64,000 nucleotides of DNA, taken from contig NC_072893.1 of assembly GCF_027943255.1 (NCBI RefSeq), positions 98,215,784-98,279,783 of the forward strand. Reading direction: 5' to 3'. The stretch comes from Anastrepha obliqua (Eukaryota > Arthropoda > Insecta > Diptera > Tephritidae). Numbering within the stretch: the first letter of the stretch is position 1; the number at the start of each line of letters is the position of its first letter. The notes beneath the pieces are model-generated. The model was not told the DNA's origin and ran no database searches. It saw only the letters and a program-made list of their open reading frames with translations. Below, piece by piece: positions 10,753 through 21,006 of the stretch. Both the position numbers and the translations under genes were made by a program.

Positions 10753-11250
10753 TACTGGAAAATATAGAGTAGCTACATCTACCATATTTCAGTGAAAAAT
10801 CATTTATTTGGTGTAATATGCACAAGGCGCATGCCTTCACGGGAATAAAAAAATGTTCGCGTGGGGCTCTAGAAAAACAAAACAATAGTAATGGAATAAT
10901 ATAAATAAATACCAAGACCAAATCGAATACATAAAAAGTGGAACTACTGTTGTGAACACTCAGGTGTCCATTACACTCGTAGCAAGTCAATTATAAAAGG
11001 CTCAAACTGAATAAAATGGGTCCATATTCCCCTTTGAGACAACAGCAACATCAAAAATTGCAATAAGTTAATAAATATCCTTTAAGAGGTAATATGATAG
11101 ATGACAACAAATGTCTCGTTCATTACAAAAACCAAAATTATATTAGTCAACCTACACCTGTATACCTAAGGTATATCTACAATATATATAAGTACATATG
11201 CACACACGAGTATACTCGTAGCTAAGGTAGTTTGTCGGGATATTGTTGCA
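10753..11250. other. Unclassified spacer (U1)
   Basis: This is AT-rich sequence shared with U2 (32666-33113) and U3 (60783-61232). I see no coding potential: the minus-strand ORF over 10688-10990 includes the hairpin and is a by-product. A deletion of about 613 bp relative to U2 and U3 lies at about 11250. Confidence 0.6.
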
Positions 11251-12564
11251 ATGGCAATAAGTTGCTGTATTACATACATATTAGTGTCCGTAGGTTCAAT
11301 AGCAAATAATATTTACATAACATTGGTGATAAGACCCTTATTAAGAGCAGCGTTCGATCTTCTACTGTGGTCGAAAGAGCTGATCGAACGAATTGTAATT
11401 TGGTATTATGGCACTCATTCGATGAAGAGTTTTGCTCGCTTGGGTTAATCGGGCGAAATAATTTGGGCGAGAAATTTAAATAGAAATAGATTCCATCCAA
11501 ATAAGTTAGTTGAAAATATTTAAATATTAAAATAAATAAAAACCGAGTTGAAATGAGTATGACGGAGTTGTGATTCGACGATGATGATGATGAGAGGTTA
11601 GTGAAAATCGTTGTTTTTATTATTTTGTTTTGGCTTTGGACTTCATGTTGGCACACACTAGAAAAGTACGATCCTGGAATTAATTTCTAGACAATCAAAA
11701 GCCACTATAGTTTGCTGGTGGTTTAGGGGGTCACAAACTATTCCTCCTACGTTCTTGCGATGACTGAATTTTTGAACAAATTCGTTTTCAAGCTTACATT
11801 GATTTTCTTGCATCTGATTTCTTCTTTGAAGCTTACAACCTTAGGCGTACACAAAATTAATAGAAATTGTATAAAACTAGGGGTCAGTTGCCAAAAAATT
11901 ATAAAGAGACGCAAAATATTATTCTTTTTTTCGAAAAATTCTGTTCGACAGAAGATTCGGTACTCAACGAAATTTCACTCTCTCAACCCTCTACAACGTT
12001 TTTGAAGGCATCGGTCTTGACTATGCCAAATTTTGCAATATTTATTTATACATGCCATACTTTATTAATTATCTGACCTAACTCAGGTGAAGTTTTAGAC
12101 TTCTTCCTAATTATAAGCCAAGGATTCACTGGATTCGCAATTGAAACTTTAAATATTCCGAAGTACCTGGTGATACTTACAATTCCCAAATACATCCTTT
12201 TGTGACTCATCAGAGAAAGTTACCAATCAATCTAACTCTAATTTTGATCAGTCAAGAGTTCAAACGACTTGATCTTGATGTCTTCGAGGTTCGAGGTTTG
12301 AGTGAGAGTTGAGTTGAATTTGAAACTTTTCGATACCGAACTGCACAGTGCGACTGATGGGCAGGTAGGTTTCCTCTAATAGTGGTCGCGCCTCTGCATG
12401 CAATGCAAAAAATGTGAATCTCACATGAAAAAGCTCCTCATAAATAACGAAGGCGGGGCTGTTAGTGTCTCAGTTTGTGGAAAAACATGAAGATGGACAC
12501 CACAAAGTGGAAGAGGAGCTCGGCCAAATTTAGAATAAAAGACGTACTTGCCAATTATATATAA
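11251..12564. other. Spacer with probable retroelement tail (U1)
   Basis: No coding region is supported. The stretch 12400-12560 (GAAAAAGCTCCTCATA, then GAGGAGCTCGGCC and GCCAATTATATATA) resembles the 3' tail of a dispersed retroelement that I recall as very common in tephritid sequence, ending in TA repeats. It is the best sequence hint for the host family. The rest (11251-12400) is shared by all units and unassigned. Confidence 0.45.
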
Positions 12565-12627
12565 CTAGCGTACCCTCGCCCACTTCGCTAGACGATAAAT
12601 TCAATGATTTGCTGAAAGAGAATAAAA

Positions 12628-13395
12628 TTAATACGAAACAAAGCAAATTCTTTGATACAATTTCATTCGAACTTTATTGTAACACTTTTTGGTAGACAAT
12701 GTTTTTGGTTTTTTCATCTTTCGCGTGAATAATGACGATGGTTTGCCAACTCGTGAGCAAGCTACATACAATTGTCCATGAGAAAAAATTGGGTATTCTA
12801 AATTAATACCGCACATTTGTAGAGACTGTCCTTGCGCCTTATTAATTCTCATAGCGAAGGCAAGGAATAGGGAACTGCAAACGTTTGAAATCGAATGGTA
12901 AATCCGCCGGAATCAGTGGAATTCAGGGTATCAAAATGTCTTCTCCTTTGTACTTCCCTTTCAAAATTGTTGCTTCGATAACGTTACCCATTAGCTTCTT
13001 CACAGCGAGTCTGGTACCGTTGCAAAGTCGGGGCACATTACTATTGCGTAGCATAATAATCGGTGCTCCAATTTTTAATCGTAAATTATGAGGTGGTAAG
13101 CCTGGCAAATCGAGAGAGTTTAAGAATTCAGTTGGATAATTTACGACCTCATCTTGATCAGTAATAGTGTCCATTGACTTATACGCAACTATGTCACCAG
13201 GTATTTGATCTAAAATAGCTGAATTTATATCATTGACGTCCTTATTTTTCCCAGCTAAAATTGCTCTTTCGCTGAGTCAATCATGGTTTTTGTAATGTTG
13301 AACTATGTTTGGAAATACACTCTGTATCAATGCCTCTTTAGACTGTGCAAAAGTGCAGAAATTGTTAGGCAATGTTATCATTGTTGTTTTTGAAA
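12628..13395 (-). pseudogene. Helitron Pif1-like helicase C-terminal remnant (in Helitron B, U1)
   Basis: The minus strand reads SKEALIQSVFPNIVQHYKNH, then AGKNKDVNDINSAI, then VNYPTEFLNSLDLPGLPPH, then [20 protein letters not shown] and [17 protein letters not shown]. These are the last helicase motifs of a Helitron Rep/Hel protein (superfamily 1B, unwinding during rolling-circle transposition). Stops at the Trp of the NHDW motif and after DILIP, plus a frameshift near 12850, disable it. No Rep nuclease domain is present. Confidence 0.85.
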
Positions 13396-14470
13396 AAAGG
13401 TTTATTTTTTTTGGTTAAAAAGTGTTTTTTGAAGTTTTGAAAAACACTTCGCTCTAACAAATTTCTTCTCAGTTAATTGCTGAAAATTAAATATTTTGAA
13501 AAAACTATTATATTTTGTTTTAAAAATTTTGTTTTGAAAAAATTTCATACCCTTGAAAAAGTTTTATTTTATTTTGTTTAAAATTTTTGAATTTTTTTTT
13601 TTTGTAATTTTAGAAAAACACCTCTTCGAAGAAATTTCTTTTATCTTTTTGAGGAAAATTTGGTTTTGAAAAAATTTCATGCTTTCGAAATTTTTTTATT
13701 TTACTTTATTTCTTCAAAATTTTTGAAAACAATCTTTTTTATAATTTTCGAAAAACACCCCTTTGAAAAAATGTTTGTGTCATAGTGGTATTCCATTAAC
13801 TTTAGCTACGCTTTCACAAATAGCACCAATAAACAAATTTCCTCAAAACCAAAAAATTTACTTTTTTTCTAAAAAAAATCTAAACAAACAACGTAATAAA
13901 TTTAGAATTTTGTGTTCACTAAAAAACAGTATTGTTTTTATTGTATTAACTGAAAACTAAAATGTTGCAAAAAATCAAAACAAAACTAAATTATTTTTTT
14001 GTGTTCATTTGGTCCATATGTTCCATAAAAAGTTGATATGGTAAATAATATGCAGGGTCTGATACACGCAAATTTCCATTGACCATTATAGTGACAAAAT
14101 TATCGATCACCAATTCCAACAGGATTTCAAAATCAGAGTTGGAATGAGTTGTTGTGTGGTGTACTTCTGAAAAAATGAGAAATAAATAAAATAAATCTAA
14201 AAATTCGAATTCTAACTTTATCTTGTGTATGTTCTTATTACCTTTGAATTTTTCCAATGAAGCACCATTCATTTTAAATTTTCCAAGAATTTTTTTATCA
14301 TTTCGCGTTTCTTTCCTTTTTCATTCGATTCCAACATTTGTTCATAGCCGAAAACATCGTTTGCAAACGCATTCATTTCCATATAGAATTGGTCAAAGAA
14401 AGCATTGCTCAATTGAATTGAAACATTGTTTTCATAAATACTTAGGACCTTAACTAATGCACCTTGGTAC

Positions 14471-14850
14471 ATACCTAACGCAGATATTCATCGCGACCTT
14501 GACATCGATACTATTGATGAAACAATACAAAGCGCTAGCAGAAGACACATAAATAGACTATTAACGCATACAAATTCTATGATGAGAAGACTACCAAATA
14601 AAGAAAAATCTACCCAAAGTCGGCTTAACCGTCAAACACCAACAGATCTTGCAAAATCCTTGTAATCAATTGTCAACTAATCGTATATGTCATTGTTTGT
14701 TAACCACTTGTTTTTAAATAATATGTATATATTTCTTCTAAATGAGCTTGGGGGCATTGGCCCTTCAATATCACTCTCATTCCATCTTTTTGTAAATCAA
14801 ATTACTTATTGTCTAACGACAGGTGTAATATTTTATGGAAGAAATAAAAA
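14471..14850 (+). mobile_element. 5'-truncated Jockey-like LINE tail nested in Helitron B (U1)
   Basis: The plus strand reads a LINE ORF2 C-terminus (NADIHRDLDIDTIDETI, then SASRRHINRLLTHTNSMMRR and SRLNRQTPTDLAKSL, stop at about 14664). A 3' UTR and an A-run at about 14846-14857 follow. The orientation is opposite to Helitron B. The equivalent in U2 is 36951-37334. Confidence 0.7.
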
Positions 14851-15164
14851 AAAAAAAATTTTTCATTCGAATCATTTGAAATTTCTGTATACAATAACGA
14901 AAAATTCAAAAAAAGTTGTACACATAAAATGAATGTCGATTCGAAACTTACTTTAATCTAAGAATCGAGCAAGTTTTGTTTTGTACAATATTTTGATTTT
15001 TTCTTTTTTTTATATGAAGAAAATATTTAAAAAATATTTTTTTTTGCTAAAAACCTTCCCCTAGTGGATCTCTATAATATGAAAAAAGAACGAATAAAAT
15101 TGGCCTCGTATCGGCCCAAAAAAATGCGTACAAACGAACATCATTTCATTTTTATATATATAGA

Positions 15165-16714
15165 TATATATATATTTTCGACTTCTGCATCCACCCAACA
15201 TCCTACGAATAGTTTTTTGAAATTCGAAAAGAGCAACACTGATACAAACGGAACTCAGGTGAAAAATGTTGGAAGGTTTTAAGAAAAAATAAATTAATAA
15301 AAAATTAGAAAAAGTAATTATTAAGGAAATATTATTTTTATTGGGTATATTATTTTAACATACGTTTCGACTTTACCCACATTCACGGTCAGTAAAACTC
15401 TATTTATGCGTATGTATTTCTTCTCTAGAAATATACCTGTTAAAGTTTTTTTACACAGGTGTAATTTATAGCACGCTCCTTGCTTATAAATTATTCTGGC
15501 GGCATAGGGGCATGCATTGAAAATTCTAATTTCACTTTAGAGAGGGTATTAAGTTCAAAAAGTGACACCAGCAGCTGTTGAAGATTTTTGCAAATCATTG
15601 AAAATACAACAAACAAATTAGGTTTTTAATTTTAGTGCCAAAGAGAAATATTAGTCAAAATTGAATTTGAAGCATGAACACTTTTGAACTTCTGTTTTTG
15701 GGTTTCAGCATTTAAAATTGGTTAGTATATAATACAATACTATTTTGGGGAAAGGGAAATTTTTGCGTAAAGTTTTTGCGTAAAGTTTTTGCGCAAATGG
15801 TTCAAAACTGTTTTATGGTCGATCTTTAGCTCCTGGGTGATGTTACGTCTTCTAACATGTTTAGCTGTTACACTATCGGCACTATAAACCACCATTCACA
15901 ATTTTAGCGGCCTGTCGTGCATTTTCGCCTTTATCAAAGCACAACTTTAAAATATACCGAGTCTTCTCTTTGTTGACTTCCATTGTTAATACCTCGTAAC
16001 TCATAACTGAATGAAACAAACAAAAACAGCAAACTGCTTTTTTTCGTGTGAAATTTCACCTTGACAACGAACATAAACTTTAAATCGTGTAATCGTTACC
16101 TTCCGAGAAATGGATCACTACCGTCCATCTTTTTCTTTTTACCCTAATATTAATGCAATTTTTGAAAATGTGTTCGGCTCGCGTAAAAATTTATATTGAT
16201 ACTTAGCTGTTTGCCGTTGGCCATAGGCCGGATATGTCTTTGATCGCTACTATTTCAATACTAAAGATGAAGCTAACATTCCCGCCAATTATGAGTGCTA
16301 GAAACAAAAGGTTCATAATCTTTCGCGAACTGATTTCTTTGGAATACTTTTTGGGGTGGTACGTAAAGGGGCATGTTACTACATTTGGTTACTATAAATT
16401 ACTGAATTCAGGATTAAAAACATTTAAACTTTAAACCCTAAAATAAAGAAAAAGTTTAAGTTTATGTATCCTTTCAAAATGAGGCCGGTATTGGCAAATA
16501 GTCAGTCATGGTGTCGCACAGAAATTTCACTAAATTTTTTGGCGGATCAATTCAAATACATACTCGTAAGTACATATACTTATGTATGCACTCCTTTTCC
16601 AACTGGTGCGAGGTAATAGCAACATATATACATACTTATTAGAATATTGATTTATTCACCTTTGCAAACAATGTTTTCTAGAAATTAACTGCATATTTGA
16701 GCAGTTCTATTCTC
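15165..16714. other. Receptor upstream region with mariner scrap M4 (upstream of copy 2)
   Basis: This is AT-rich flanking DNA. On the minus strand from 15983 down to about 15760 it reads MEVNKEKTRYILKLCFDKGENAR then, after stops, QELKIDHKTVLNH-like words. These match the N-terminal helix-turn-helix half of an irritans-type mariner transposase with an internal deletion. A short direct repeat (GCGTAAAGTTTTT, partly three times) sits at 15764-15800. Nothing else coding is seen between 16020 and 16714. Confidence 0.5.
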
Positions 16715-16722
16715 TATATAAA
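16715..16722 (+). promoter_or_regulatory. TATA box of odorant receptor copy 2
   Basis: TATATAAA lies 75 bases before the ATG, leaving room for a start site near 16747 and a short leader. The same box at the same distance precedes copy 3. The leader CATTATAAGGCAAATG gives an acceptable start context. Confidence 0.55.
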
Positions 16723-16789
16723 TTGAAGTACCAAATAACGCAAGCAACATTAGTTTATTTTAAAAGCTCTCGCACCCATTATAAGGCAA

Positions 16790-18451
16790 ATGTTCGACTT
16801 GATAAAAAAACATGGTCGCCCAGTATTCGCCAGTCGCGATGCAGTTATTTATCTGTTCAATAGTTTCAGGTACCTGGGTATTAACCCGCCGAATAAGTAT
16901 CGTATTCCATATTTCTTTTACTCGTTCATTACCTGTTTTATCGTACTCTTCTCGCCGGTTATTAGCAATGTTGGTTGGTTGCGCGATCGCAATAAGCTAT
17001 CTGTTATGGAAATATTAACTTGCGTACAAGCCTCATTAAACGTACTTGCTATACCAATTAAAAGCATCGCTTTGGCAATGTCAAAAAATCGTCTTCGTGA
17101 CATCGAACCTATAGTAACGGAACTGGATAAGTATTACACACGATCTGAGGATAGGGGAAAAATACGTAAATGCGGCATAACTGGTAATCGACTAGTTTTT
17201 GGATTCGCGGTTGCATACTTCACGTATGAAATATTGACTGTTGTGGCCGCATTAGTGGGTGGACATGCACCGATATCGTTCTGGATTCCGAATGTTGATT
17301 GGCATAGATCTTCATGGGAGTATTGGCTACAAGTTAGCTATGATATATTTATAGTTTTATTACTGCTATATCATCAAGTATTAAACGACTCATATCCAGC
17401 CGTTTATATATATATTATACGTACACATATACAGCTTTTAGCAGTTCGTGTCGAACGTTTGGGTTATGATGAGAAGAAAAGTGTTGATGATAATTATAAA
17501 GAGCTATTAGAATGTATTGTTATACATCAGGAAATACTGAAGTAAGTAGTTGCACATAGTACTCCAAAACATATTATATTATCTATTTTTTTCAATAGGG
17601 TTGCCAGCATTGTTGAGCCCATTATGTCTGTGACTGTTTTCACTCAGTTTATTGTAGCTGCGGCTATACTTGGCGTCACGATGATTAACATTTTCATTTT
17701 TGCTGATCTTACGACTAAAATTGCTTCCACCATGTATTTTTTCTGTGTACTTCTTCAGACATCGCCGACATGTTACCACGCGTCATATTTGTTGGCTGAT
17801 TGCGATGAGTTGCGCCTGGCTATTTTTAAATGCAATTGGGTTGACCAGAATAAACGTTTTAATAATTTGTTAATCTACTTTTTGCATCGTTCTCAGGATT
17901 CCATTCCCCTTTTCGCCATGAAATTAGTGCCGATAAATTTGGCCACTAATTTGTCGGTGAGTTACTTTGGCCTATAAGCAAAATAAAAACAGAATATGTG
18001 TTTTTTTACGCGCATAAATACTTGCATATGAATTTGTATTAAGCAATAAACGCACAGTTTTATATGTTGCGGTTTTGCAATCTATTTTATCGACCTTAAA
18101 TATTAATTCAAACGCCGGCAACACCCTCTCAGAATTTTTAAAAACAATTAAGAATTTTCTATCAACTAAAAGCTTTTTGGACCGCTTGCATTTTTCATGT
18201 GATAATTTACTTAAAGAAATATTTATTTGATATTTCTTGAACAGTGAAGCCAAATATTTTTACTTTGCTTATTTGTTTTTTGCTGTACGCGCAAACGCGC
18301 ATGCGAGTAAAGAAACACAGCTGTTGTTATCAAATATATGTATATAGATAAATATAATATATATATTATTTTTTTACAGATTGCAAAATTTTCTTTTACA
18401 CTTTTTACTTTCATACAAGAAATGGGTCTTGGTGAGAATCTAAAGGGTTAG
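16790..18451 (+). CDS. Odorant receptor copy 2 (7tm_6, Or42b/Or59b-like), complete
   Basis: Three exons, 16790-17541, 17599-17956 and 18380-18451, encode 393 residues, the usual length of an insect odorant receptor. The introns are 57 and 423 bases with GTAAGT and GTGAGT donors and polypyrimidine acceptors. Hydrophobic segments lie near residues 41-61, 77-98, 134-157, 183-212, 262-287 and 298-316, with the last in the C-terminal part. Family signatures include DWHRSSWEYW, LNDSYPAVY, VFTQF, LLQTSPTCY and FKCNWVD. The product should be a sensory-neuron membrane receptor working with Orco; its ligand cannot be read from sequence. Compared with copy 3 it has Ser59, Gly123, Ile188-Val189 and Thr295-Met296. 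The frame is intact, so it is probably functional. An AATAAA at 18552 could serve for polyadenylation. Confidence 0.95.
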
Positions 18452-18497
18452 AAATCAGCAGCTATAGTGAATTGATCTTGGATTATAAAAAACTTAC

Positions 18498-18779
18498 TTG
18501 TAACCATTTTTAGTGTCGACGATTAAAAAATCTGCACCTAGTAGCTTCTGCAATAAAAGTTGTAAGGGGAATACTCTATGTTTTTCAGAATAGCAAGGAA
18601 TGTAAAAATCCCATTGAGAACGCCCCATTGAAAACGCAACCTGAAAAGAAACAACAATAAGTAGCTGATACAGGTTCGCATTTGACTACTTGCTTGGTTG
18701 AAAAACAAAAACAAATACTGGTTTTGTCAATATTTTCTTGTATGTGCAATTCGTGTACCTTACTAATGTTGGAAAACAT
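18498..18779 (-). other. Unrecognised minus-strand two-exon coding candidate (U2)
   Basis: This is the same exon pair as in U1, at 18779-18759 and 18640-18498, with acceptor and donor kept. The peptide differs from U1 by Cys instead of Tyr in the IPYYSEK segment. Confidence 0.33.
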
Positions 18780-18890
18780 AGAGAACCCCTTATTGTGTTT
18801 AAAATAGAAGATTTTTATTTTTCACTTTCTGAATACCTCAACATTGGTCCAAGATTAGGAGGGTAACGAAGGTTCGGAGTTTTCTATTTA

Positions 18891-20408
18891 TCTATATATA
18901 TATAAATTAAGCCGGAAAAAAGTGTGCATTTGTCTCCGGTAATCTCAACAACGCGTGTATAGAAAACAATGAAAGTTTCACACATTGTTGGTGTGGCTTT
19001 GGCAAAGGTTTCTGTGAAGTTTGGTTGAAATCCGATAACGCGTGTGTGTGCGGTGCGTCGGTTAAATGAGTGTGTTTTTGCTATTTGCCGCACGTATTTT
19101 TTGTACCGCACATAGCATTCATTAGAATTGAATACATTTTGGTCGTGTGTGTCTGGACAGATTATTATGAAATTTGGTATATATATATATTTTTCCACGG
19201 TGAAGGTTAGTATATTATGTTTATTGATTCCACTCACCACCAGGTGGCGCTGCCGAAGGCCAAAACGAGGACCCGGGTAACCCTAGGATGTGTTTTTACA
19301 TTGTGGGTATCAAATCAAAGCTACTGATGAGTGCTTTAATGCAGAGTATTTTTTAGATCTCTGAGTTACCAGGGTCTCGAGATATAGCCGAAAAGGTGGA
19401 CCAAGGTACCCTTGGATATGTTTGTACAATATGGCTATCAGATGGAACAGTTCTCTTCTCCTTCTCTGCTTTTTCGCAGAGATAATGTCGATAATTTAAC
19501 TGGCTTAATGACTTTACAACCAAACTTTTGTCAAATAAGTCAAACGAAAGAACAGTTAATTCAAAATATTTTCCCAAATTTGCCTCAAAATTACAAAAAT
19601 CATGATTGGCTTAGTGAACGAGCCATCATGGCTGGCAAAAATAAAGATGTGAATGAAATGAATGCGGCTATTTTGGCTAACATACCAAGTCCAAAACAAA
19701 CATATCGATCCGTTGACAAATTCGACGTTACAAATCAAGATGATATTGTAAATTATCCCACTGAATTTTTGAATTCCTTTGATTTACCTGGATTACCGCC
19801 ACACATGCTAATCTTGAAAATATTAGAACTGATTATTATGTTGAGAAACATAAATCAACCACGACTATATAATGGCACTCGATTAACAGTTAAGAGATTG
19901 ATGAATAACGTCATTGAAGCAACAATTTTGAATGGAAAATACTCTGGTGAAGACGTTTTAATACCGCGAATACCAATGATACCATCGGATATGCCGTTTG
20001 AATTCAAACGTCTTCAATTTCCTGTTCGCCTTGCATTCGCGATTACTATTAATAAGTCACAAGGCCAAACTTTATCAATTTGTGGTATTGATTTAGAATA
20101 CCCATGTTTTCCTCATGGCTAACTTTATGTTTCATGCTCAAGAGTTGGTAAGCCATCGGTATTGTTCATTTATTCAACAACGCATGGAAAAACGAAGAAT
20201 ATTGTATACCAAAGAGCATTACAATAAAAAAGTAATAAAGTAAATCACATCAAACGTTTTTTAATTGCTACTACTATTCAAAACTTCTTTCATTACTATT
20301 CATGCGCGAGAATTTTTATAAAATACACACAGTATTTTTCGGCTTAAGTTAATTAATTAATCTAGATTTTTTTAAAGACGACCAGCGGAACGGGCGGGTT
20401 TTCGCTAG
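18891..20408 (+). mobile_element. Helitron A (U2)
   Basis: The element starts TCTATATATATATAAATTAA at 18891 and ends GGGTTTTCGCTAG at 20408, inserted between A (18890) and T (20409). Subterminal inverted repeats (TTAAGCCGGAAAAA at 18907 and its complement at 20335-20347) are visible. At 1518 bp it is non-autonomous and holds a helicase fragment without a Rep domain. U1 has the exact empty site at 1485/1486. Confidence 0.93.
19412..20230 (+). pseudogene. Helitron Pif1-like helicase C-terminal fragment (in Helitron A, U2)
   Basis: The reading frame covers the C-terminal third of a Helitron helicase: NYKNHDWLSERAIMAGKNKD, VNYPTEFLNSFDLPGLPPH, then RLAFAITINKSQGQTLSI and LEYPCFPHG. A TAA replaces the Gln codon expected before [12 protein letters not shown], and the frame then continues to about 20226. 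The Walker motifs and the Rep HUH nuclease are absent, so it cannot act alone. Confidence 0.88.
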
Positions 20409-20605
20409 TCAAAAAGAAAATCTAAATAACTGCGAAACTGCCTCTGTAACCACTTAATCAATGTCGAAGTCATTGTTGAACTAGCACGCGGTTCGTGATC
20501 AAACTTGTCGAGAGCAGGTGTTACGCAGACAAAGTTTGTGATACAATTTGATGCATGGGAATCGTCAGCGATCCTTTCACTGAATTCCTTAATTAAGACC
20601 TCCAT
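20409..20605 (-). other. Unrecognised minus-strand ORF (U2)
   Basis: The same MEVLIKEFSERIADD ORF as at 1482-1682, now cut at its 3' end by Helitron A. The coding part is unchanged in sequence from U1. Confidence 0.28.
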
Positions 20606-20639
20606 AGCTTGTTTAATTGTGAAGTTTTTATGTTTAAAT

Positions 20640-21006
20640 CAGCGTGAATCTTGTAACTAAATACGAGCAGCGATGAAAATCACTGTATTCTAATAATACA
20701 CTAACATAGATCAATACTAGGCGTTTCTTATGCACAAGCAACATCAACGCAAGCAACTAACAAATGAAACACTAACAAATGAATTTAACAACCCTAATAG
20801 TACCACATCAAGTAACGATGATATAACTGAACTTAAAACTATAATAAAACAATTGACAACACAAATCGCCACCATGATGAACATTTTAACCAAACTGGTA
20901 TCGAAGCTAAATGGACTTAATAAGTAAAATAAAAATTGCAATTTGGAACGCAAACGGATTTACGCGCCAGAAACAGAACTCAAAACTTTTATCATATTAT
21001 GGATGA
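20640..21006 (+). mobile_element. Jockey-like LINE J1: ORF1 end and ORF2 start (U2)
   Basis: ORF1 tail (MHKQHQRKQLTNETLTNEF onward) is open from 20730 to its stop at 20925-20927. ORF2 starts at ATG 20911, overlapping ORF1 by 17 bases, and reads KIKIAIWNANGFTRQKQN before a TGA at 21004. The overlap is typical of LINE ORF1/ORF2 coupling. Confidence 0.65.

Larger units (their letters stand above)
12565..15164 (-). mobile_element. Helitron B, minus strand (U1)
   Basis: On the minus strand the element starts TCTATATATATAAAAATG at 15164 and ends in CTAG at 12565, flanked by A and T as expected for rolling-circle Helitrons. A GC-rich terminal stem (AGCG with CGCT) precedes the CTAG. It carries a decayed helicase remnant at 12628-13395 and a nested Jockey tail at about 14471-14850. 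The interval 13390-13960 is A/T-homopolymer-rich with no gene. At about 2.6 kb it is far shorter than an autonomous element. Confidence 0.85.
1..16789. repeat. Segmental duplication unit U1 (5' end cut by window)
   Basis: This is the first of three head-to-tail units, each beginning with an odorant receptor gene. Bases 1-1485 match 17401-18890 and 39857-41345, and the remaining modules follow in the same order as in U2 and U3. U1 lacks Helitron A, mariner M1, the 5' halves of the LINEs LC and J2, about 1.37 kb of LINE LK, mariner M2 and a 613 bp spacer. These absences explain why U1 is shorter. Confidence 0.93.

Noticed and set aside
10688..10990. Hydrophobic minus-strand ORF across the hairpin (also 32565-32894 and 60683-61012)
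   Set aside because: Its N- or C-terminal part changes with hairpin length between units, and there is no homology I recognise; it is a by-product of the repeat.
13390..13960. T- and A-rich stretch with ORFs such as 13763-13960
   Set aside because: Homopolymer-driven open frames of low complexity within Helitron B, with no motif.
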